Part shown: piece after piece, positions 34,651 to 39,242 of the stretch
Position numbering within the stretch: the first letter of the stretch is position 1
How the letters are laid out: the number at the start of each line of letters is the position of its first letter
Assembly: GCA_003818605.1 (NCBI GenBank)
Contig: RPQS01000034.1
Span: 1-39,242 of the forward strand
DNA: 39,242 nt
Direction: 5' to 3'
Source: Candidatus Zhuqueibacterota bacterium
GTDB lineage: Bacteria > Electryoneota > RPQS01
Notes under the pieces: model-generated
Seen by the model: only the letters and a program-made list of their open reading frames with translations
What the model was told of the DNA's origin: nothing
Database searches by the model: none
Made by a program: the position numbers and the translations under genes

Positions 34651-34992
34651 TTACTCACCCAGCAAGCTCTCCACACGCTGCTTCAAGTTATGCTTAGGCA
34701 GTGCGCCGACCTGCTGATCCACCAGCTTTCCGTTCTTGAAAAAGAGTAGTGTCGGGATCGAACGCACGCCGTACTGCATGGCCACGTTCGGAGCATTGTC
34801 CACGTCAACCTTTAAAAATGCGACTTTGCCTTCGTACTCGCCGGCCAGTTCCTCAATGAACGGGGCGATCATCCGGCACGGCGCGCACCAATCCGCATAG
34901 CAATCCACGACCACATGCGGGTTCTGCTGAATCGCTGGGCCGAATTGTGCATCATCCACGTGCTGCGCTTTGGAAGATGTTTCTTTGCTCAT
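34651..34992 (-). CDS. trxA: Thioredoxin
   Basis: The 113-residue cytoplasmic protein has the thioredoxin fold: VVVDCYADWCAPCRMIAPFIEELA, VAFLKVDVDNAPNVAMQYGVRSIPTLLFFKNG with the cis-Pro, and a final amphipathic helix. The redox pair is C36 and C39. The intervening residues are Ala-Pro rather than the usual Gly-Pro, a variant found in some thioredoxins. It lies 47 bases downstream of the TlpA-like lipoprotein on the same strand, so the two are likely co-transcribed. By family it reduces protein disulfides with electrons from thioredoxin reductase, which is not in the window. Confidence 0.93.
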   Translation of the reverse strand: MSKETSSKAQHVDDAQFGPAIQQNPHVVVDCYADWCAPCRMIAPFIEELAGEYEGKVAFLKVDVDNAPNVAMQYGVRSIPTLLFFKNGKLVDQQVGALPKHNLKQRVESLLGE

Positions 34993-35039
34993 GCTATTTT
35001 CCTATAGTAAGTTATCGTTCCGGATGCGCGGGGTTCGTA

Positions 35040-35543
35040 TTAGGAAATTTTAAGCAAGGACTTAATCTTTTGTTCGAAGAAAGCCTTGTCCCGATACCCC
35101 ACGGCTTTTTCCACGATGTTTCCCTGCTGATCAATGATGTAAGTTGTCGGAATGCCGGTCGGAGATCCAAACTGCTTCTGAGCTTCTTCATTAAACAGCG
35201 TACTCACGTACTTGATCGGTTGGCTGGTCGTGAACTGCTTCACCGCATCTTTACCTTGCCTGGCAAAGGCGACGCCCACAATCACTAAACCTTTACTTCC
35301 ATACTCGGCATACAAATCGTTGAAATGAGGAATTTCCCTCCGGCAAGGACCGCACCAAGTGTCCCAGAAATCAATAATCACTACTTTACCCAAATACTGC
35401 CGCATATCCACCGTCTTCTCATTCACGTCCTGCACGGTGAATTCCAGCTTGTTTGCGTTCTTGGGAGTTGCCTTCTTGCTCTGGCCGCATCCAATCGAGA
35501 CCAGCATAAGAAGGGCCAATGCAAGCGCGACGAATCTCGTCAT
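35040..35543 (-). CDS. TlpA/ResA-like thiol-disulfide oxidoreductase lipoprotein
   Basis: The start is set at 35543, preceded by GAGAAGGAAAG, because the product then opens with a lipoprotein signal (MTRFVALALALLMLVSIGC, lipobox S-I-G-C19). The open frame extends 18 codons upstream without a signal-like sequence. The mature domain is a periplasmic thioredoxin fold of the AhpC/TSA-TlpA group. The redox site is W-C64-G-P-C67 in DFWDTWCGPCRREIP, and the cis-Pro lies in TGIPTTYIIDQQG. Such proteins keep cytochrome c or other exported cysteines reduced. It faces the periplasm while the next gene, thioredoxin, acts in the cytoplasm; a CcdA/DsbD-type membrane relay is not in the window. Confidence 0.9.
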   Translation of the reverse strand: MTRFVALALALLMLVSIGCGQSKKATPKNANKLEFTVQDVNEKTVDMRQYLGKVVIIDFWDTWCGPCRREIPHFNDLYAEYGSKGLVIVGVAFARQGKDAVKQFTTSQPIKYVSTLFNEEAQKQFGSPTGIPTTYIIDQQGNIVEKAVGYRDKAFFEQKIKSLLKIS

Positions 35544-35692
35544 TTTCTTTCCTTCTCCAGTAATCCGGTATTTTTTCATGGGACACTCCGACCTCAAAGA
35601 CGCTTCGTGTATACCCCAAAAACCGAGTTCCGGTTCCCGAGGGGCTGTAATTAGTTAGAAATCAATTCCTAAGCAAATTGTGTCTTCTGACA

Positions 35693-36832
35693 TTATTTGC
35701 TATCCGAAGTGAATACCCGAGTGCAATGGCTGGAGAGCCAGGTTGGCAATTCGTAAGGCAAGGCTCCGATGTGTGCCGCGAGTTCATACAAATACAGCAC
35801 GGCATCACCCTGCTTTCCCCAGAATACAACTTCCTCACCGATATCAGGGCGATCTTCCTCTGTAAACACAAAGCAGGAATCCCTCGACATCAATCCCACC
35901 AGCGGTATCCGCTTCCCGTGGAATAATACATCCGCTTTTCCCACCAGACTTCGCGGATAGTTGCAGGAATGACCCAATCCCACTTCAGCTCCCCAGCCGT
36001 CCATGGGTGCTTTCCAGAAATGCGGTGTTGGGAATCCGTGACCCCGCCGCACCCGCCGTACGGATCGTATGCGCCCCGCCAGCGTCATCACTGGCTCAAG
36101 CGGGAGTAACTCGTAAACGTCTTTTGTAGTTGGTTGGCCGTACAGGGCAATTCCCGTGCGCACCATATTTCCCGGAACATCAGGAATAGCTATCGCCGCA
36201 GCCGAGTTCGCAAGGTGAATCCACCGCGGTTCAATCCCAAGATTTTTCGCCTGCCGAACGATCTTGAGAAAAATCTCAATCTGCCGCTGGCCGTGCTTGT
36301 TGTCTTGTGGGCCGCTGTATCCCAAATGGGAGTATATTCCCACGACGTTCAGATGCTTCATCCGGCTGATTTTCTGCAGAGCAGCAGCGGCCTCGGAGTG
36401 ATGAATCCCCACCCGGCCTAATCCGGTGTCGAATTTAACGTGTGTCGGAATCGCGCGCCCGAACTTACGTGAGACCGCTTCGAGGTACTCCACCTTATAC
36501 CAGGAAGTGGCAGCCGCTTCCAGATCCCAGTCCAGAAACAGGGACGGGGGCTTGCCTACCCAGTCCGTCATCACCAGAATCGGCTTCGTTATTCCAGTCT
36601 GGCGCAGTTGTGCGCCATCATGCGGAGAGCTTACTCCAAACGCTGCCGCTCCGGATCGGTCTACCACTTTAGCGCACGGAATCAAACCGTGGCCGTACCC
36701 ATTCCACTTGATGACGGCTAAGAGACCGCGGGGATCAACACGGGTCAGGATGCTTGTTGTGTTCCGGGCTAATGCTCCTAAATCCACGCGAATTTCCGGA
36801 CCCGGAAAGCTGACCGTTGGTTCCTTACACAC
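35693..36832 (-). CDS. Alanine racemase homologue lacking the catalytic tyrosine
   Basis: The 379-residue protein is full length for fold-type III alanine racemase. The PLP lysine K42 (AVIKWNGYGHG), the KFDTGLGRVGIH segment with R140, HLANSAAA and VRTGIALYG are conserved. In family members the opposite catalytic base is Tyr265, in a V-x-Y-G-like motif. Here the aligned sequence is GHGFPT with F267. The following G-Y-A-D-G motif reads G-H-S-C-N, and the M-D-Q motif reads S-R-D-S. The protein therefore keeps the cofactor site but not the two-base racemase machinery, so I do not use the symbol alr. It may catalyse another PLP reaction or bind PLP. The only possible start is a GTG, since an in-frame stop lies four codons upstream. 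Monocistronic. Confidence 0.8.
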   Translation of the reverse strand: MCKEPTVSFPGPEIRVDLGALARNTTSILTRVDPRGLLAVIKWNGYGHGLIPCAKVVDRSGAAAFGVSSPHDGAQLRQTGITKPILVMTDWVGKPPSLFLDWDLEAAATSWYKVEYLEAVSRKFGRAIPTHVKFDTGLGRVGIHHSEAAAALQKISRMKHLNVVGIYSHLGYSGPQDNKHGQRQIEIFLKIVRQAKNLGIEPRWIHLANSAAAIAIPDVPGNMVRTGIALYGQPTTKDVYELLPLEPVMTLAGRIRSVRRVRRGHGFPTPHFWKAPMDGWGAEVGLGHSCNYPRSLVGKADVLFHGKRIPLVGLMSRDSCFVFTEEDRPDIGEEVVFWGKQGDAVLYLYELAAHIGALPYELPTWLSSHCTRVFTSDSK

Positions 36833-36897
36833 GTAATCAATCTACGCAAATACGCTCCCTTTGGCAAGAGGAAACTATCGCCTTCGCGCTTGCAAGC

Positions 36898-36935
36898 GCA
36901 AAAAAACACTCCCATGATTGCTCACGGGAGTGTTT
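36898..36935 (-). terminator. Intrinsic terminator of the repeat-lipoprotein gene
   Basis: AAACACTCCC and GGGAGTGTTT form a ten-base stem (36904-36913 and 36926-36935) with a 12-base loop. On the minus strand the stem is followed by a run of T residues. It lies about 20 bases past the stop of the lipoprotein gene at 36957. Confidence 0.85.
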
Positions 36936-36956
36936 AAAAGCGAGAAGCTCTTTAAA

Positions 36957-37577
36957 TTACTTCTTCTTCGGTGCGGCCTTTGCAGGAGCGGGCTTCTTGA
37001 CGTTCTTGTTCAGCTCTTCCTGGGCCTTCATGGCGGATTCGGTGCCGGCATACTTCGGGTTCTTCACGAACTCTTCGAAAGCCTTCATCTTCTTCGCCTT
37101 CGGCATCTTCATGATCTTGTCGAACTCGGTCTTGGCCACTTCATTACGGGCTTTCAGACCGGCCGGGGTGTTCGGATACTTCGCAATCAGATCGTCAATC
37201 TTCTTGTCGTTGTACAGCTGCTCGGCCAGAGCGTTCCGGGCCATGTTGGCGGCCGGGGTGTTCGGATACATCTTCAGTACGTCATCGTACTTCTTCTCGG
37301 CAACCATTTTCTCGGCGATCTTGTTGGTTGCTTCAGCGGCGCTGGGGGTGTCGGCATAGTCCTTCAGAATGTCTTCGTACTTGCCTTCGGCCAGCATCTT
37401 CTCGGCGATCTTGTCCTTCGCCTGCTTGGCGATGGGCAGATCCGCATACTTCTTCAGAATGTCCTCGTACTTCCCTTGATCAAACAGCTTCTGAGCGCGT
37501 TGTTCCGGGGAAGCGCAACCGCCAAGCATCATTGCAATGACGGTGAGGATGACGACAACAGACAGTGTGCGTTTCAT
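36957..37577 (-). CDS. Lipoprotein with tandem helical repeats (copy A)
   Basis: The ATG follows GGGAGGAG. A lipoprotein signal ends in the lipobox L-G-G-C21. The 206-residue product then consists of about four TPR-like units of roughly 33-34 residues with the pattern A-x-K-L/M-x-x-x-x-K-Y-E/D-D-I/V-L-K-x-Y-x-x-T/L-P. Example segments are KLFDQGKYEDILKKYADLP, KMLAEGKYEDILKDYADTP and KMVAEKKYDDVLKMYPNTP. The tail is rich in Lys, Ala and Pro (PAPAKAAPKKK). The gene downstream of the similar gene at 37714 is clearly its paralogue. The repeats recall BamD/YfiO-type outer-membrane lipoproteins, but the protein lacks other BamD features. A scaffold role at the inner face of the outer membrane is inferred. 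Confidence 0.8.
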   Translation of the reverse strand: MKRTLSVVVILTVIAMMLGGCASPEQRAQKLFDQGKYEDILKKYADLPIAKQAKDKIAEKMLAEGKYEDILKDYADTPSAAEATNKIAEKMVAEKKYDDVLKMYPNTPAANMARNALAEQLYNDKKIDDLIAKYPNTPAGLKARNEVAKTEFDKIMKMPKAKKMKAFEEFVKNPKYAGTESAMKAQEELNKNVKKPAPAKAAPKKK

Positions 37578-37713
37578 GGAGCGAATCTCCTCCCTGGAGA
37601 AAAAATGAGATCTTCACCTGCCGTTTGTGTATCGCAGCGCGACATCGGGGCAGGTTTCCGGTGTGCTTTGCTTAGGTAAAATCTATGTTCAGCCCTAAAA
37701 GGGCGGATGAGCG

Positions 37714-38319
37714 TTATTTCGGTTTCGTCTGGCGCATCTTTCCCAACAGATCCGCCGCTTCCTTGTATGCTGTTGTCCCTGCGAAAGAACGCGTAATTTC
37801 TTCCAGAGCCGCTTGTCGGGCCTGCCCTTTCAGCTTTTTGGCTTTATTCAGGGCTTCCGTCGCCCGATCTTCTTTAATCTTCTTCGCCTGCGGAGTATCC
37901 GGGAATCGCTGCAGTAATTGATCTAATTGCCCCGACATCAGCAGAGAATCCGCCATTCGCATCTTGCACATCGTGACCAGCGGCGAATTGGGATATTGCT
38001 CGATTACCGCCGAAAAGTCACCTGCGTCAAAAAGCTTCTGTGCAAGTTCCATTTTAGCTTTAAAGGCTGCAGGAGTAAGCGGGTATTGCTGAATTACCTG
38101 CTCGAATTGCTTTTCCTGCAATAACTTATCAGCCAACTTGGCCGCAGCCCGACGGGCGATTTCCAAGTCCGGATACTTGTCAATGACTTTCTGATACTCG
38201 CCCTTATCAAAGAGCTTTTGCGCCGCTGACGGTCGGCTGGAGCAGCCCGCCGAGGTCAGAAGTAGTACGGCTGCGACGCCCAGAATCAGAACTGTTTTAG
38301 CAAATCGCGTGAGAAACAT
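37714..38319 (-). CDS. Lipoprotein with tandem helical repeats (copy B)
   Basis: The 201-residue protein has a signal peptide ending in lipobox S-A-G-C26. Its TPR-like repeats have the same pattern as copy A: KLFDKGEYQKVIDKYPDLE, KLLQEKQFEQVIQQYPLTP, KLFDAGDFSAVIEQYPNSP and SLLMSGQLDQLLQRFPDTP. The C-terminal third differs and lacks the Lys/Ala/Pro tail. The copies are diverged, so the duplication is old. It is first in the pair, preceded by a good minus-strand promoter at 38391-38363, and separated from copy A by 136 bases that contain only a weak five-base hairpin (37692-37704). The two are probably co-transcribed. Confidence 0.8.
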   Translation of the reverse strand: MFLTRFAKTVLILGVAAVLLLTSAGCSSRPSAAQKLFDKGEYQKVIDKYPDLEIARRAAAKLADKLLQEKQFEQVIQQYPLTPAAFKAKMELAQKLFDAGDFSAVIEQYPNSPLVTMCKMRMADSLLMSGQLDQLLQRFPDTPQAKKIKEDRATEALNKAKKLKGQARQAALEEITRSFAGTTAYKEAADLLGKMRQTKPK

Positions 38320-38362
38320 CGCTTACAAAATCCAAAGTTTTCGTCACACTTAACAAACCCTT

Positions 38363-38391
38363 AATTTAATCATTATTTCTCAAAAAGTCAA
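38363..38391 (-). promoter_or_regulatory. Promoter of the repeat-lipoprotein genes
   Basis: Reading the minus strand, TTGACT (38391-38386) and TAAATT (38368-38363) are 17 bases apart, 5/6 and 4/6 matches to the vegetative consensus. The expected start of transcription lies about 35-40 bases upstream of the ATG at 38319. Confidence 0.5.
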
Positions 38392-38593
38392 GCCAGCTAA
38401 CCTTCTAACCCATCAGCCTCATAAAGAGGCATATTTGCGAGTCATTGCCTCTCGGCTTGACAACCGTTTACGGGCTTTAATGCCGTTGGACATTCGATTT
38501 GAAGCTTGGGATTAAACCGTTTTTAGGTATAGTAAATATCTGTTTTTTAGACTATTTATTCTATTGTATGGACACTCTTTCTCAGAATCATCC

Positions 38594-38622
38594 TTGCATT
38601 TCTGGACAAGGCACGCTATATT
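38594..38622 (+). promoter_or_regulatory. Promoter of the ExbB/MotA/TolQ-family gene
   Basis: TTGCAT (38594-38599) and TATATT (38617-38622) are 17 bases apart. The TATATT core and spacing match the strong promoter at 23287-23315. The ATG at 38670 lies 47 bases downstream of the -10 box. Confidence 0.5.
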
Positions 38623-38669
38623 TTTTGCGATAATATACAAAGAAAACGATTAAATAGGAACAGGCAATC

Positions 38670-39242
38670 ATGAAACGTGAGCGAATTTGGCGCAGGCGAG
38701 AAACCTACCTCCTGGTGGCGGGGAGTTTTCTCATGGCTCTGCTCTATGGAGGCATCTCCTACGCACAGAGTCCCAATCCGGCTCACTATGTCACCATGTC
38801 CGAACGGATTGGCCGCATTATTGTTCTCTATCGGGCGTTCGACGTGTGGATCTATTTTTTTCAAGCCCTCCTGCTTTTTATGTGTATCGGCCTGTCTATC
38901 TACTACTGGATACTCTTCCGTAAGCCGGTTTTCGTGCAGAAGATTCGCAAAAAGCTTTCCGAACTCACCCATACCATTGATATGCAAGCGGCCATTGATT
39001 TCGAGATTACCAGCTTGTCCAACCGCTTCCTGTTCTTGGATCTGGTGATCGGCGGTGCTCCGGTCGCCGGATTGTTAGGGACGGTTGTCGGTTTGGTGCA
39101 GGTTTTCAGCGAGCAGACTCTCGTACAGCATGTTACCATGCAGACTATCGCCGGAGGCATGTATGTCGCGATGGTCACGACCGTCTGCGGCCTCATCGTC
39201 GCCTTGTTTGGCATCGTTGCCCGCCATTTGCTCGATTCCCGA
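38670..39242 (+). CDS. ExbB/MotA/TolQ-family proton channel, 3' end outside window
   Basis: The frame opens at the ATG at 38670 and runs to the last base without a stop (191 codons). The N-terminus is a hydrophobic signal or membrane helix (YLLVAGSFLMALLYGGISYA) ending in a possible cleavage site. A second helix (IYFFQALLLFMCIGLSIYYWILF), a cytoplasmic basic/helical segment, and then the family signature follow: GGAPVAGLLGTVVGLVQVF and IAGGMYVAMVTTVCGLIVALFGIVARHLL. These correspond to the two conserved channel helices that form the proton path with an ExbD/TolR/MotB partner. The partner gene is expected just beyond the window. The type (ExbB, TolQ or MotA) cannot be decided; the short loop and conserved AGLLGTVVG favour ExbB/TolQ. 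Confidence 0.88.
   Translation, partial: MKRERIWRRRETYLLVAGSFLMALLYGGISYAQSPNPAHYVTMSERIGRIIVLYRAFDVWIYFFQALLLFMCIGLSIYYWILFRKPVFVQKIRKKLSELTHTIDMQAAIDFEITSLSNRFLFLDLVIGGAPVAGLLGTVVGLVQVFSEQTLVQHVTMQTIAGGMYVAMVTTVCGLIVALFGIVARHLLDSR

Larger units (their letters stand above)
38320..38669. other. 350-base AT-rich divergent intergenic region
   Basis: No coding frame is apparent. It holds the promoter of the lipoprotein pair (minus strand, 38391-38363) and a promoter for the proton-channel gene (plus strand, 38594-38622). Between them, an inverted repeat AGAGGCA / TGCCTCT (38425-38431 and 38446-38452, 14-base spacer) could be a regulator site. Nothing else was recognised. Confidence 0.5.

Noticed and set aside
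34651-34992. WCAPC motif of thioredoxin as an aberrant active site
   Set aside because: The C-A-P-C variant occurs in otherwise ordinary thioredoxins, and the rest of the protein is canonical.
36957-37577. BamD as the identity of the repeat lipoproteins
   Set aside because: The repeat type is similar, but length, number of repeats and lack of other BamD sequence features do not support it, and there are two copies.
36918-37679. Long plus-strand open frame opposite the repeat-lipoprotein gene
   Set aside because: It is the antisense shadow of a repetitive gene. Its Leu/Gly/Val repeats mirror the codons of the lipoprotein repeats, and it has no ribosome site.

Overview
The window looks like a chromosomal segment of a Gram-negative (diderm) bacterium. 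The evidence is the outer-membrane and envelope machinery: TamA/TamB, two Omp85-type barrels, a MacA-type adaptor with MacB-type permeases, several lipoproteins and an ExbB/MotA/TolQ-family channel. Base composition is moderately GC-rich by eye. The gene mix (DUF3160 protein, mitochondrial-type aconitase, class 2 PyrD, split MacB-like exporter, repeat lipoproteins) and poorly conserved ribosome binding sites would fit an uncultured lineage of or near the Fibrobacteres-Chlorobi-Bacteroidetes group. I cannot place it by sequence comparison here. No tRNA, rRNA, CRISPR array, insertion sequence or prophage was seen.

Layout. (1) 1-4.5 kb, plus strand: 3' part of an HD-GYP protein, an exported SRPBCC + dienelactone-hydrolase fusion that has lost catalytic residues, and an exported M3 oligopeptidase with an unusual insert, closed by a terminator. 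(2) 16.5-4.5 kb, minus strand: a very compact gene string. It holds a tail-anchored coiled-coil protein, a protein resembling a dynamin-type GTPase without its P-loop (4-base overlap), TamA, TamB (1-base overlap), a small Omp85 barrel (abutting) and PyrD (7-base gap). (3) 16.8-22.2 kb, plus strand: an exporter operon of adaptor, 61-residue membrane peptide, stand-alone ATPase and two MacB-like permeases, followed by an overlapping GNAT acetyltransferase. (4) 22.4-23.6 kb: ferritin on the minus strand, then about 630 bases without a gene. These bases carry a near-consensus promoter and an intrinsic terminator about 140 bases apart, which suggests a small RNA or attenuated leader, and an operator-like palindrome. 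(5) 23.6-34.6 kb, plus strand, mixed accessory and housekeeping genes: a BtrH-like protein, DHA2 MFS exporter, phosphoglycerate mutase, DUF3160 protein, frameshifted isochorismatase-type hydrolase, methyltransferase with no standard start codon, hairpin repeats, an AT-rich four-helix membrane protein, aconitase and signal peptidase I. (6) 34.6-38.3 kb, minus strand: thioredoxin, TlpA-like lipoprotein, an alanine-racemase homologue lacking the catalytic tyrosine, and two tandem paralogous repeat lipoproteins. (7) 38.7 kb to the end, plus strand: the 5' part of a proton-channel gene.

How the genes fit together. Envelope biogenesis is the main theme: barrel insertion (Tam), export (MacAB-like, LepB), thiol chemistry (TlpA/Trx), lipoproteins and energy coupling (ExbB/TolQ type). 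The least explained items are the coiled-coil/pseudo-GTPase pair upstream of tamA, the orphan transcript at 23.3-23.46 kb, and three enzymes or enzyme-like proteins whose catalytic or metal-binding residues are altered.
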